A DNA stretch of 64,000 nt from Xanthomonas melonis (GTDB lineage: Bacteria; Pseudomonadota; Gammaproteobacteria; Xanthomonadales; Xanthomonadaceae): assembly GCF_020783655.1 (NCBI RefSeq), contig NZ_JAJGQH010000002.1, forward strand, positions 248,001 through 312,000, read 5' to 3'. The translations under genes were made by a program, and so were the position numbers. Shown in pieces: positions 21,854-30,702 of this stretch. The notes below the pieces were generated by a model. It was given only the letters and a program-made list of their open reading frames with translations, ran no database searches and was not told the DNA's origin. Each line of letters starts with the position of its first letter. Positions within the stretch are counted from its first letter, which is position 1.

Positions 21854-22623
21854 GGCAGCTCGGGAACGCGTCGCCAGCGCCGCCACAGCCACATCGCCGG
21901 GCCGGACGCCGCATACAGCACGCCGATCACCAACAAGGCGCGCGCCAGATCGATCACCAGCAGCGCGATCACCACCGTGGCGATGGCCAACGCCAGGAAC
22001 GGCACCCGGTCGGCACGCGGCCCGCGGGCACCGCCCTTGAAGCTCCAGAAGCGGATCCGGCTGACCATCAACAACGCCGCGACCACGGTGACCGCCAGCG
22101 CCACATAACGCAGCTGTTCGCCATCGAACCCCAGGCTGTCGTCGGCAAATGCCCACACGAAGGACATCATCAGGCCGGCCGCTGCAGGACTGGCCAGGCC
22201 GATGAACCAGCGCTTGTCGACCACCCCGACCTGGGTGTTGAAGCGCGCCAGCCGCAACGCAGCGCACGCCGCATACAGGAAGGCGGCCGACCAGCCGACC
22301 CGGCCCATGACGCTGCTGTCGTACTTCAGCGCCGACAACGACCAGTGATACATCACCAGTGCCGGCGCCATGCCGAAGCTGACCAGATCGGCCAGCGAGT
22401 CGTACTGCACGCCGAATTCGCTGCTGGTATTGGTCAGGCGCGCCACCCGGCCGTCCAACCCGTCCATCACCGCTGCCACGAATACCGCCATGGCCGCCTG
22501 CACGAACTGGCCATTGGCGGCGGCGATGATGGCGTAGAACCCGGAAAACAGCCCGGCCGTGGTGAACAGGTTCGGCAGCAGGTAGATCGTGCGCGAGCGC
22601 GGAGGCGGTCTCATTTCATCCAT
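21850..22623 (-). CDS. pssA: CDP-diacylglycerol--serine O-phosphatidyltransferase
   Basis: Inner-membrane enzyme making phosphatidylserine, the precursor of phosphatidylethanolamine. 257 residues, multi-spanning, with the CDP-alcohol phosphotransferase signature DGLDGRVAR...G...D...D (within about 54-80). This is the membrane (type II) PssA, unlike the E. coli type. Start at 22623 after GGCGG; Met4 is an alternative. First gene of the operon with holD and rimI. Confidence 0.93.
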   Translation of the reverse strand: MDEMRPPPRSRTIYLLPNLFTTAGLFSGFYAIIAAANGQFVQAAMAVFVAAVMDGLDGRVARLTNTSSEFGVQYDSLADLVSFGMAPALVMYHWSLSALKYDSSVMGRVGWSAAFLYAACAALRLARFNTQVGVVDKRWFIGLASPAAAGLMMSFVWAFADDSLGFDGEQLRYVALAVTVVAALLMVSRIRFWSFKGGARGPRADRVPFLALAIATVVIALLVIDLARALLVIGVLYAASGPAMWLWRRWRRVPELP

Positions 22624-22742
22624 CCGCCAAGTGTAGGGCCTGAGGTCCGTTCGGGGGTAGCGCGCTGCCCCGCCCTGCGATCGCTTGCCAGGGCGGGCCA
22701 CGGATGCTGCAATCGCGGCGGGAATCATCCAGGGGAAGCCAT

Positions 22743-23144
22743 ATGCACCTGTCGTCCGGGCTCTGCGCCCTGCTGATGCTGGTCAGCGCCGCCGCCGGCG
22801 CCACCGATCTATACAAGTGGAAGGACGCCAAGGGCGTGACCCACTACACCGAAACCCCGCCGCCCACCGGCCAGCGCTATGAAGCGCGCCGGATCGACGC
22901 ACGCAACGGCACCGCCACCGTCGCCGCTCCCGAGGCCGCCCCCCCCGAATCGGCCGAGTGCCTGACCGCACGCCGTAACCTGGAGCTGCTCAGCGGCAAG
23001 GGCGAGGTCTCCATGGCCGCCGGCGCCGACGGCAAACCCGGCGCCGTGCTGGACCCGCAGACCCGTGCCGCCCAGCGCAATCTGGCCGATGCCGCGGTCA
23101 AGGCGTACTGCAAGCCGGCCACGACCGGCGCACCGGCCACCTGA
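22743..23144 (+). CDS. DUF4124 domain-containing periplasmic protein
   Basis: 133 residues. A signal peptide (about 1-19, ending AAAGA) is followed by the DUF4124 motif DLYKWKDAKGVTHYTETPPP, then a low-complexity middle and two cysteines (about 79 and 124). Function unknown; the family is common in gammaproteobacterial envelopes. The start follows GGGGAAG. Confidence 0.8.
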   Translation: MHLSSGLCALLMLVSAAAGATDLYKWKDAKGVTHYTETPPPTGQRYEARRIDARNGTATVAAPEAAPPESAECLTARRNLELLSGKGEVSMAAGADGKPGAVLDPQTRAAQRNLADAAVKAYCKPATTGAPAT

Positions 23145-23227
23145 GTTCGGAAGCGCCGCAGCGCCGGCGGCCGCCCGGCGCGATGCCGCCGGCCTGCAAC
23201 GCCGGTGATCTGGACCTGACGCGCCCG

Positions 23228-23245
23228 CCCTGCCTTCGGGCAGGG
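23228..23245 (+). terminator. TTCG-loop hairpin after DUF4124 gene
   Basis: CCCTGCC (23228-23234), loop TTCG and GGCAGGG (23239-23245). A very stable tetraloop hairpin with a poor T-run, 83 bases past the stop and before proS. Confidence 0.4.
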
Positions 23246-23321
23246 TGGCATTGCAGCGCCGCCGATGACCGGCAGGGCGGGACACTGGCAAACTACGGGT
23301 TTTCCGCCCAAGCGAAGCCCG

Positions 23322-25016
23322 ATGCGTCTTTCCCAGTTTCACCTGCACACCACCAAGGAAACCCCGGCCGACGCCGAGCTGGTCAGCCACCGTCTGATGC
23401 TGCGCGCGGGCATGATCCGCAAGCTGGCTTCCGGGCTGTACACCTGGTCGCCGCTGGGCCTGCGCGTCCTGCGCAAGGTCGAGGCCATCGTGCGCGAGGA
23501 AATGAACCGCGCCGGCGCGGTGGAGGTGCTGTTCCCCACCATCCAGCCGCGCGAACTCTGGGACGCCACCGGGCGCTGGGAAAAGTTCGGCGGGCAGCTG
23601 CTCAAGATCAAGGACCGCAAGGAGCAGGAGTTCTGCTACAGCCCCACCGCCGAGGAGGCCGCGGCCGAATACGCGCGCCAGGAGATCAACAGCTACAAGC
23701 AGCTGCCGCTGAACTTCTATCAGATCCAGACCAAATTCCGCGATGAGATCCGCCCGCGCTTCGGCGTGATGCGTGCGCGCGAGTTCCTGATGAAGGACGC
23801 CTATTCGTTCCATCTCACCGATGCGGACATGGCCCGCGAGTACGAGAACATGAAGGCGGCCTACACCCGCATCTTCACCCGCCTGGGGCTGGAGTTCCGC
23901 GCGGTGCAGGCCGATTCCGGCGCGATCGGCGGCGACGCCTCGCAGGAATTCCATGTCATTGCCGCCTCGGGCGAAGACTCGCTGGCGTTCTCCACCGGGT
24001 CCGATTACGCGGCCAACGTGGAAACCGCCAGCGCCGCCCTGCCCGGCCCGCGTCCGCAGGCCGGGCAGGCCATGCATCAGGTCGCCACGCCCATCCAGAA
24101 GACCTGCGAGGATGTCGCCCAGTTGTTGGGCATCGCACTGCAGCGTACGGTCAAGTCGGTGGCAGTGATGACCCCGGCCGGCTTCGTGCTGGTTCTGGTG
24201 CGCGGCGACCATGCCGTCAACGAGATCAAGCTGGCCAAGGTGGCCGGCCTGGCCGACTACCGCCTGGCCAATGAGACCGAGATTCGCGACCACCTTGGCT
24301 GCGAGCCCGGCTTCCTGGGGCCGGTGAACACCGCACGCCCGGTCCGCGTGGTCGCCGACCGCGATGTCGCTGCGATGGCCGATTTCGTCGTCGGCGCCAA
24401 CGTGGCGGGCGCCCATCTGGCCGGCGTCAACTGGGGCCGCGACCTGCCGGAACCGGAAACCGTGGCCGATGTGCGCAACGTGGTCGAAGGCGAGCGCGCC
24501 GCCGACGGCGGCGAGCTACGCCTGGCCCGCGGGATCGAGGTCGGCCACGTGTTCCAGTTGGGCAGCCAGTACGCTCAGGCCTTGCAGGCCACCGTCATCG
24601 ACGAGAGTGGCAAGGTGGCGGTGATGAAGATGGGCTGCTACGGCATCGGTATCTCGCGCATCGTGGCCGCGGCGATCGAGCAGAACCACGACGACGCCGG
24701 CATCGTCTGGCCCGCGCCGATGGCGCCCTGGCAGGTCGCAGTGTGCGTGATCAACCCCAAGCAGGATGCACAGGTGGTCGCGGCCGCCCAGGCGCTGCTG
24801 GACGAACTGACCGCCGCCGGCATCGATGCCGTATTGGACGATCGCGGCCTGCGCCCCGGCGCGATGTTCGCCGATATGGAACTATTGGGCATTCCGCATC
24901 GGGTCGTGGTCTCCGAACGCGGACTGGCCGCCGGAACATTTGAATATCGCGCGCGTACCGCCGATGCCGCGGAAAATCTGGATAAGGCCGGATTATTCTC
25001 CCGCCTGGGGCGCTGA
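23322..25016 (+). CDS. proS: prolyl-tRNA synthetase
   Basis: Class II synthetase charging tRNA-Pro, bacterial type with a YbaK-like editing insertion (about 225-390, containing [20 protein letters not shown]). 564 residues, close to E. coli ProS. Starts [20 protein letters not shown]. Motif 2 region [21 protein letters not shown] and motif 3 region [17 protein letters not shown] are present; the anticodon-binding domain ends the protein. A hairpin lies about 35 bases after the stop. Confidence 0.96.
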   Translation: MRLSQFHLHTTKETPADAELVSHRLMLRAGMIRKLASGLYTWSPLGLRVLRKVEAIVREEMNRAGAVEVLFPTIQPRELWDATGRWEKFGGQLLKIKDRKEQEFCYSPTAEEAAAEYARQEINSYKQLPLNFYQIQTKFRDEIRPRFGVMRAREFLMKDAYSFHLTDADMAREYENMKAAYTRIFTRLGLEFRAVQADSGAIGGDASQEFHVIAASGEDSLAFSTGSDYAANVETASAALPGPRPQAGQAMHQVATPIQKTCEDVAQLLGIALQRTVKSVAVMTPAGFVLVLVRGDHAVNEIKLAKVAGLADYRLANETEIRDHLGCEPGFLGPVNTARPVRVVADRDVAAMADFVVGANVAGAHLAGVNWGRDLPEPETVADVRNVVEGERAADGGELRLARGIEVGHVFQLGSQYAQALQATVIDESGKVAVMKMGCYGIGISRIVAAAIEQNHDDAGIVWPAPMAPWQVAVCVINPKQDAQVVAAAQALLDELTAAGIDAVLDDRGLRPGAMFADMELLGIPHRVVVSERGLAAGTFEYRARTADAAENLDKAGLFSRLGR

Positions 25017-25051
25017 TAACCGATCGAGCCCATCCCGATCGGATGAACGCG

Positions 25052-25080
25052 ATGCGCCAGATTATTCTGGCGCATTTGTC
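25052..25080 (+). terminator. hairpin between proS and the H-NS-like gene
   Basis: ATGCGCCAG (25052-25060), loop ATTATT and CTGGCGCAT (25067-25075), followed by TTTGTC. It can end proS transcripts. The right arm abuts the -35 box of the next promoter, so the same symmetry could serve as an operator. Confidence 0.6.
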
Positions 25081-25104
25081 ATACCGGTTTTCTGACATTA
25101 TGAT
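25076..25104 (+). promoter_or_regulatory. sigma70 promoter of the H-NS-like gene
   Basis: TTGTCA (25076-25081), a 17-base spacer and TATGAT (25099-25104): five of six matches in each box. Predicted transcription start near 25111, giving a leader of about 48 bases before the ATG at 25159. Confidence 0.75.
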
Positions 25105-25158
25105 GGCCGCCATTGCCACGGATCGGCATTCTTTTCTCTCTCATCTTCCGGAGTAGTG

Positions 25159-25623
25159 ATGTCGATCGATCTCACCGGCCTGTCGGCCAAGCAATTGGCG
25201 GCACTGATCAAGAATGCAAAGAAGCAGCATACCGTGGTCGCCAGGCGCGCCCCGATCGCCAAGGTCCGCTCGCAGCTGACCCGCGCCGCCAAGGCGCAGG
25301 GTTATTCCATCGAGGAATTGTTCGGTAGCGCCGCCGGTGCTGGCCCGGGTCGCCCGGCTGCTGCCGGCAAGCCGGGTCCGCGTGCCGGCCGCAAGCTGGG
25401 CAAGGTGGCGCCGAAGTACCGCAATCCGGCCAACCCGCAGGACACCTGGACCGGCCGCGGCAAGCAGCCGCGCTGGCTGGCCGAATTGACCGCCGCCGGC
25501 AAGAAAGTGGAAGACTTTCTGATCAGCAAGACGGGCGGCGCTGCGAAGAAGGCGCCGGCCAAAAAGGCCTCGGCACGCAAGGCGTCCACCAAGCGCGCCA
25601 CCAAGAAAGCCAAGGCCGCCTGA
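25159..25623 (+). CDS. H-NS family nucleoid-associated protein
   Basis: 154 residues. The DNA-binding motif of H-NS proteins is clear in YRNPANPQDTWTGRGKQPRW (about 92-111); the N-terminal part is a short helix-rich oligomerisation region, and the C-terminal tail is a lysine/alanine stretch resembling histone H1. Xanthomonas relatives (Xrv-type proteins) act as global silencers that affect virulence genes. The ATG at 25159 has GGAG at 25150-25153; GTG three bases upstream is the alternative. Own promoter and terminator are visible. Confidence 0.85.
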   Translation: MSIDLTGLSAKQLAALIKNAKKQHTVVARRAPIAKVRSQLTRAAKAQGYSIEELFGSAAGAGPGRPAAAGKPGPRAGRKLGKVAPKYRNPANPQDTWTGRGKQPRWLAELTAAGKKVEDFLISKTGGAAKKAPAKKASARKASTKRATKKAKAA

Positions 25624-25633
25624 TCCGTCTCCA

Positions 25634-25666
25634 ATAAAAACGCCGGTATTGCCGGCGTTTTTTATT
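25634..25666. terminator. bidirectional rho-independent terminator
   Basis: AAAAACGCCGG and CCGGCGTTTTTT arms around loop TATTG, between the H-NS-like gene (+) and the ThrE-type gene (-). A-run and T-run flank the stem, so it works both ways. Confidence 0.9.
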
Positions 25667-25682
25667 GAGCGCTGTTCTACCC

Positions 25683-26942
25683 TCATAAATTCTTGCGGGC
25701 CGGAATCAACAGATTGCCGAACAGCAATCCGGCCATCAATGCCATCACGATATTTGTGACCGCCAGCAATGCGGCTTGTCCGACGCTGACGTCCTGTTGC
25801 TGCACCAACGTCAGAAATCCTCTCAGACTGACGCTACCGGGAACCAGCATGATGATGCCCGGCAACCGGATCAATGCGCCCGGCCGTTGCACTACCCGTC
25901 CGAACAGATTGCCGGCGGCGGTCAATGTCATGGCAGAGGCGAAGACTCCCGCCGGCCCGCCCCAGGCATGCCCTGCATAACGCGCAATGACATAACCGGA
26001 CATCGCCGCAGCCATGATCCACAGATAATCGCGCCGGTTGGCCTTGAACAACACCGCGAATGCATAGGCCGCCACCAGCAGCGAGGCCCATTCCACCCAG
26101 CCGGCCTGGGGACGCAGGGCCGCCACCTGCGGATGCAGCCCGACCAGTTGGGTCAAGGTCACCGCGATCACCGCGCCCACCGTCAGCTTGAGCACCGTGG
26201 TCACCGCCCCGGCCAGGCGCGCGGTGCCCGAGACCCAGTGCTGGCTGGCCAGCTCGTTGAAGGCATTGGTCAGCGACATGCCCGGCAGCAGCACCACCAG
26301 CGAGGCGATGATCACCGTGTTGAGATTGAGCGGCCCGAGCAGCGCAGCGACCGTCGCCGCCACCACGCCGGCCAGCAGGCCGGCCAGCGCTTCGCCGGCC
26401 TCCTTGGTGGCCGGTCGCCGGTCGGTGTACTGGGTGAGCAGGCCGATCGATACCCCGATGCCGCCCGCCGTGGAGATATCCAGCCACGGCAGCTTCCACA
26501 GCCCGGCCACCCCGGCGGCGGCCAGGCCGAAGGCCAGTACCTGCAAGGCCTTGCCGCGTCGATCGACCTCGCGGTCCAGCCGGCGCAAGGCGGTGTGCCC
26601 CTGCGCGATGCTCATGCGCCCGTTGGCCACGCTGTCTGCCACGTAGTCGGCCACGCTGAGCTTGTAGAGATCGTTCTCGCCGGGAGCCAGCCGGATCACC
26701 CGGGTGATGTCGCTGGACCCGATCGCCTTGGTCGGGTCGCTGAAACTCAGGATGATCCCGGTCGGGTTGGACCAGGGCTCACAGTCCAGGCCCAGCTTCT
26801 GCGACAGACCGACCACCGCCGCCTCCAGCCGCTGTGCCGTCGTGCCGTAGGAATGCAGGCGCCCGGCGATTTCCGAAACGAAGGCCACTCGCTGGGCATA
26901 GGTAGCGCTGGCGGACGGGAGAACGACGGTGGCAGCGGACAT
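25683..26942 (-). CDS. threonine/serine exporter family protein (ThrE-type)
   Basis: 419-residue inner-membrane protein with the two-part ThrE build: an N-terminal DUF1212-type domain (about 14-270, soluble start, then helices) and a C-terminal ThrE_2-type helical domain. The segment GGIGVSIGLL and the run PGIIMLVPGSVSLRGF are typical. Corynebacterium ThrE exports threonine and serine; the substrate here is not proven. Single gene, divergent from the Mla-type operon by 155 bp. Confidence 0.82.
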   Translation of the reverse strand: MSAATVVLPSASATYAQRVAFVSEIAGRLHSYGTTAQRLEAAVVGLSQKLGLDCEPWSNPTGIILSFSDPTKAIGSSDITRVIRLAPGENDLYKLSVADYVADSVANGRMSIAQGHTALRRLDREVDRRGKALQVLAFGLAAAGVAGLWKLPWLDISTAGGIGVSIGLLTQYTDRRPATKEAGEALAGLLAGVVAATVAALLGPLNLNTVIIASLVVLLPGMSLTNAFNELASQHWVSGTARLAGAVTTVLKLTVGAVIAVTLTQLVGLHPQVAALRPQAGWVEWASLLVAAYAFAVLFKANRRDYLWIMAAAMSGYVIARYAGHAWGGPAGVFASAMTLTAAGNLFGRVVQRPGALIRLPGIIMLVPGSVSLRGFLTLVQQQDVSVGQAALLAVTNIVMALMAGLLFGNLLIPARKNL

Positions 26943-27097
26943 GCGTGGCGGGTCGGAGCGGTAGGACGCCGTCTGGCGAGAGCGCCAGTGTATGCCGCAG
27001 CGCCTGCCGTCGGCGTCCTCGTCGCCGACCGTTTCGATCGCGCCCCCATCTTTCGCTCACATCGTCCCTGTATGCTGACGCCACGGACAGGCCACTC

Positions 27098-28210
27098 ATG
27101 ATCAAACCGCAACCTCCCCGCCTCGAACAAGACCCGCAGGATCAGACCCAGGTGCGCCTTGGCGGCAGTTGGGTCCTGGCGACCGCCCTGCCCCAGGCAG
27201 AACTGCTGCAGGCCGTGCCTGACGGGGTGCGCCGCATCGACGCGCGCGAGATCGGGCAACTGGATTCGGCCGGCGTCCTGCAGCTATTGCGCTTCGCCAG
27301 CCGCATGGGGCTGAAGGAAGATGCCATCGATTTCCGCGACGAGCACCAGGCCCTGGTGTGCACGATCGAGGAACTCAACGACGAACGCCCCAAACCCAAG
27401 CGCGACTACGGCTTCGTCGCGGCGCTGGACCGCCTGGGTCGGGCCACCCACGGCGTCGGACAGGACATCCTGGAGCTCAACAGTTTCCTGGGCGAGAACC
27501 TGGTCAAGATCATGCGGCTGATCCACGAGCCGCGCCGTTTCCGCCTGACCTCCACCGTGCACCACATGGAGCAGGTGGGCCTGGACGCGGTGCCGCTGGT
27601 GGTGCTGCTGTCGTATCTGGTGGGCGCGGTGATCGCGTTCCTGGGCTCGACCATCCTGCGCGACTTCGGCGCGGAGATCTATGTGGTGGAGCTGGTGAGC
27701 ATCGCCTTCCTGCGCGAATTCGCCGTCCTGCTCACCGCGATCGTGCTTGCCGGACGCACCGCCAGCGCGTTCACCGCACAGATCGGCGCGATGAAATCGC
27801 GCGAGGAAGTCGATGCCATCCGCACGCTGGGTCTGGACCCGATCGACCTGCTGGTGATTCCACGCCTGCTGGCGCTGATCCTGACCCTGCCGCTGCTGAC
27901 CTTCATCGCGATGATCGCCGGCCTGGCCGGCGGCGTCACCGTGGGTGCGTTCGACCTGGACATCCCGCCGCAGATGTATCTGGCGCGCATGCATGAAACG
28001 ATCCAGCTGCGGCATTTCCTGGTCGGCCTGTCCAAGGCGCCACTGTTCGCACTGGTGATCGGCCTGATCGGCTGCCTGGAAGGCCTGAAGGTCAGCGGCA
28101 CCGCGCAATCGGTGGGCGAACGCACCACCTCCTCGGTGGTGCAAACGATTTCCTTGGTCATCATCCTCGACGCGATCGCGGCGTTGTGGTTCATGAAGAT
28201 GGGGTGGTGA
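27098..28210 (+). CDS. mlaE: MlaE-family ABC permease with N-terminal STAS domain
   Basis: Permease of a phospholipid-trafficking ABC system between the membranes. 370 residues, longer than E. coli MlaE (about 260). The first ~100 residues look like an MlaB-type STAS domain (VRLGGSWVLATALPQ ... IGQLDSAGVLQLLRFA), so MlaB function may be fused. Then five or six helices of the MlaE fold with TAQIGAMKSREEVDAIRTLG, the coupling-helix motif. Start ATG 27098. First gene of mlaE-mlaF-mlaD-lipoprotein. The symbol is by family; pathway direction is not shown. Confidence 0.88.
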   Translation: MIKPQPPRLEQDPQDQTQVRLGGSWVLATALPQAELLQAVPDGVRRIDAREIGQLDSAGVLQLLRFASRMGLKEDAIDFRDEHQALVCTIEELNDERPKPKRDYGFVAALDRLGRATHGVGQDILELNSFLGENLVKIMRLIHEPRRFRLTSTVHHMEQVGLDAVPLVVLLSYLVGAVIAFLGSTILRDFGAEIYVVELVSIAFLREFAVLLTAIVLAGRTASAFTAQIGAMKSREEVDAIRTLGLDPIDLLVIPRLLALILTLPLLTFIAMIAGLAGGVTVGAFDLDIPPQMYLARMHETIQLRHFLVGLSKAPLFALVIGLIGCLEGLKVSGTAQSVGERTTSSVVQTISLVIILDAIAALWFMKMGW

Positions 28211-28333
28211 TGGGGCCGGGATTCGACATTCGGGATTTGAGATTCGGGCAGAGCAGGCGCAAAGCGCTTGCACTGGCATTCGGGAGAAAAGTGCTTTGAC
28301 CAATCCCCAATCCCCACTCCCCAATCCCGGCCC
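28206..28333. repeat. GGGATTCGGG-type inverted repeat, mlaE-mlaF junction
   Basis: GGGATTCGACATTCGGGATTTGAG units (28216-28248, written in two runs) face AATCCCCAATCCCC and CCCCAATCCC units (28301-28329). The right arm lies inside the mlaF reading frame. Third member of the family seen at 15.7 and 16.3 kb. Confidence 0.65.
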
Positions 28334-29132
28334 GGACGCCGACGACGACCAGCTGGCGATCTCCGTGCGCGGGCTCACCAACCGTTTCGGCAGCCAGACC
28401 GTGCACGAGGACCTGGACCTGGACGTGCGCCGCGGCGAGATCCTCGGCGTGGTCGGCGGCTCGGGCACCGGCAAGTCGGTGTTGATGCGCAGCATCCTGG
28501 GCCTGCGCGAACCCGACGCCGGCAGCATCCAGGTGCTGGGCGCGGATGCGCGCTCGGGTCGCTTCGCCGACCGCCAGCACATCACCCGCAATACCGGCGT
28601 GCTGTTCCAGGATGGCGCGCTGTTCTCGTCGATGACCGTCGGCGAGAACGTGCAGGTGCCACTGAAGGAACACCATGGCGAATTCCCGGAGCGCTGGTAC
28701 TTCGAGCTGGCGCTGCTGAAGATCAAACTGGCGGGTTTGCCGGCCGATGCGCTGGACAAGCTGCCCTCGCAGCTGTCCGGCGGCATGCGCAAGCGCGCCG
28801 GTCTGGCGCGTGCCCTGGCGCTGGATCCGCCCCTGCTGTTTCTGGACGAACCCACCGCCGGGCTGGATCCGATCGGCGCGGCCGCCTTCGACCGTTTGAT
28901 CCGCACCCTGCAGCAGGCACTGGGTTTGACCGTGTTCCTGATCACCCATGACCTGGATACGCTGTATGCCATCTGTGACCGCATTGCGGTGCTGGCCGAT
29001 CGCAAGGTGATCGCCAACGCGCCGCTGGCCGAGGTCGAGCGAATCGACCACCCCTGGATCCAGGACTATTTCCACGGTCCGCGCGCGCGCGCCGCGCGCG
29101 CGGCCAAGACCGACTCCACCGAGACCGCCTGA
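28296..29132 (+). CDS. mlaF: MlaF-family ABC transporter ATPase
   Basis: ATPase partner of the MlaE permease. 278 residues: Walker A GGSGTGKS (54-61), signature LSGGMRKRAGLARAL, Walker B LLFLDEPTAGLDP and the H-loop ITHD. The TTG start at 28296 has GGGAG at 28282-28286. The first ~14 residues (TNPQSPLPNPGPDA) are translated from the inverted repeat, so the repeat has become coding. An internal GTG at about residue 24 is the alternative start. The C-terminal tail is alanine/arginine-rich from a CG repeat. Confidence 0.9.
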   Translation: MTNPQSPLPNPGPDADDDQLAISVRGLTNRFGSQTVHEDLDLDVRRGEILGVVGGSGTGKSVLMRSILGLREPDAGSIQVLGADARSGRFADRQHITRNTGVLFQDGALFSSMTVGENVQVPLKEHHGEFPERWYFELALLKIKLAGLPADALDKLPSQLSGGMRKRAGLARALALDPPLLFLDEPTAGLDPIGAAAFDRLIRTLQQALGLTVFLITHDLDTLYAICDRIAVLADRKVIANAPLAEVERIDHPWIQDYFHGPRARAARAAKTDSTETA

Positions 29133-29134
29133 GC

Positions 29135-30061
29135 ATGGAAACCAAAGCCAATTACGTCCTGATCGGCGCCTTCACCATCGTGGCCGGCCTGGCCCTGCTG
29201 CTGTTCGGGCTGTGGGCCGCCAAGTACTCCTCCGACCGTACCTGGCAGCAGTACCGGGTGGTGTTCCGCGAGGCGGTCACCGGCCTGTCTGTGGGGAGCC
29301 CGGTGCAATACAACGGCATCGCGGTGGGCTCGATCACCGAACTGACCTTGGCGCCGAACGACCCGCGCCAGGTGGTCGCGCATGTGCGGGTCAATTCCAC
29401 CACCCCGATCAAGAGCGACACCCGCGCCAAGCTGGCCATCACCAGCCTCACCGGCCCGTCGATCATCCAGCTCTCCGGCGGCACGCCCGAGGCGCCGTCG
29501 CTGACCACCATCGACAAGAGCGATGCGCCGATCATCCAGACCACGCCGTCGGCGCTGCAGAACATCACCGATACCGCCAACCGCATCGTCGAACGCATGG
29601 ATCAGATGCTGTCGGACAAGAACGTGGCCAGCATCTCGGCCACGCTGCAGAACCTGGAAAAGATCAGCGGTGGCATCGCCGATCGCGACGAAGGCATGCA
29701 GGCGCTGATCGTCAGCGCGCGCGATGCCGCGCGCAATCTCGACACCACCCTGACCACTACCAACGGCACCATCAAACGGCTGGACCAGAACCTGGTACAG
29801 CAGTTGCCGGGCATCCTGGAGAAGCTCGACGCCACCCTGGTCAAGCTGGATTCGGCCGCCGGCAACGCCGACAACATCCTTGGCGAGAATCGCGCCGCCA
29901 TCAACAGCTTCGCCACCGACGGCCTGGGCCAGCTCGGTCCCACGCTGACCGAATTGCGCGGCCTGATCCGCGACCTGCGCCGGGTCAGCGACAAACTGGA
30001 CAACAACCCTGCGCGCTACCTGCTCGGCCGCGACGCACCCAAGGAGTTCGAACCGAAATGA
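29135..30061 (+). CDS. mlaD: MlaD-family MCE-domain protein
   Basis: Substrate-binding subunit anchored in the inner membrane. 308 residues: one N-terminal helix (about 7-29), an MCE domain (about 38-118, YRVVFREAVTGLSVGSPVQYNGIAVG), then a long helical region (about 140-290) with repeated leucine heptads. Longer than E. coli MlaD (183), closer to MCE proteins with helical tails that may form a needle. Starts 2 bases after mlaF; the stop overlaps the next start. Confidence 0.9.
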   Translation: METKANYVLIGAFTIVAGLALLLFGLWAAKYSSDRTWQQYRVVFREAVTGLSVGSPVQYNGIAVGSITELTLAPNDPRQVVAHVRVNSTTPIKSDTRAKLAITSLTGPSIIQLSGGTPEAPSLTTIDKSDAPIIQTTPSALQNITDTANRIVERMDQMLSDKNVASISATLQNLEKISGGIADRDEGMQALIVSARDAARNLDTTLTTTNGTIKRLDQNLVQQLPGILEKLDATLVKLDSAAGNADNILGENRAAINSFATDGLGQLGPTLTELRGLIRDLRRVSDKLDNNPARYLLGRDAPKEFEPK

Positions 30062-30702
30062 CTGCCATGCGCCTGTTGCGTCCCTTGTTGTGCATGTCGT
30101 TGCTGGCCTTGGGCGGCTGCTCGGTGCTGACCGGCGGCGACAAGAAGCCGGCCACCATCTACGCGCCCACCGTGCGCGTGACACCCAACCCCGACTGGCC
30201 ACAGGTGAGCTGGCAGCTGGTGGTGGCCAAACCCAGCGCCGCGCGCGTCATCGACAGCCCACGCATCAATGTGCGCCCGACTCCCGGTGAACTGCAGGTC
30301 TACCACGGCGCAGGCTGGGCGCAGCCGGCCACCGACATGCTCGAAGACAGCGTGGTGCGCGGCTTCGAGGACTCCGGCAAGATCGCCGCGGTGGCTCATA
30401 TCGGCACCGGCATCCGCTCCGATTACAAACTGGCGATCGATCTGCGCCGGTTCGAATCCGATTACGCCGGCCAGTCGCTGCCGTCGGCCACGATCGAGCT
30501 CAACGCCAAGTTGCTGCATTCGGCCGATCAACGCGTGGTCGCCTCGCGCACCTTCCTGGTCGCGCGCCCTTCCAGCGGCACCGAGACTGCCGCCGTCGCG
30601 GCGGCGTTCGAGCAGGCGCTGACCCAGGTGACCACCGAGCTGGTCGGTTGGACGCTGACGACAGGACAGCAGGACAACGCGTCCTTGCCGCGCACGCCGT
30701 AG
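30058..30702 (+). CDS. PqiC-like ABC-transport auxiliary lipoprotein
   Basis: 214 residues, lipobox ALGGC (Cys21) after a short signal peptide, so outer-membrane or periplasmic lipoprotein. The body fits the ABC-type transport auxiliary family (DUF330/PqiC): IYAPTVRVTPNPDWPQVSWQ, then a region with DIRRFE-like IDLRRFESDYAG. It overlaps mlaD by ATGA and closes the operon. No mlaC is present, so this protein probably forms the outer-membrane end as PqiC does for PqiB. Confidence 0.85.
   Translation: MTAMRLLRPLLCMSLLALGGCSVLTGGDKKPATIYAPTVRVTPNPDWPQVSWQLVVAKPSAARVIDSPRINVRPTPGELQVYHGAGWAQPATDMLEDSVVRGFEDSGKIAAVAHIGTGIRSDYKLAIDLRRFESDYAGQSLPSATIELNAKLLHSADQRVVASRTFLVARPSSGTETAAVAAAFEQALTQVTTELVGWTLTTGQQDNASLPRTP

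Noticed and set aside
22809..24416. 535-codon frame antisense to proS and the DUF4124 gene
   Set aside because: Crosses two real genes and has no recognisable domain.
27284..29017. 577-codon frame antisense to mlaE-mlaF
   Set aside because: Low-complexity Arg/Ser/Gln product spanning repeat and two well-supported genes.
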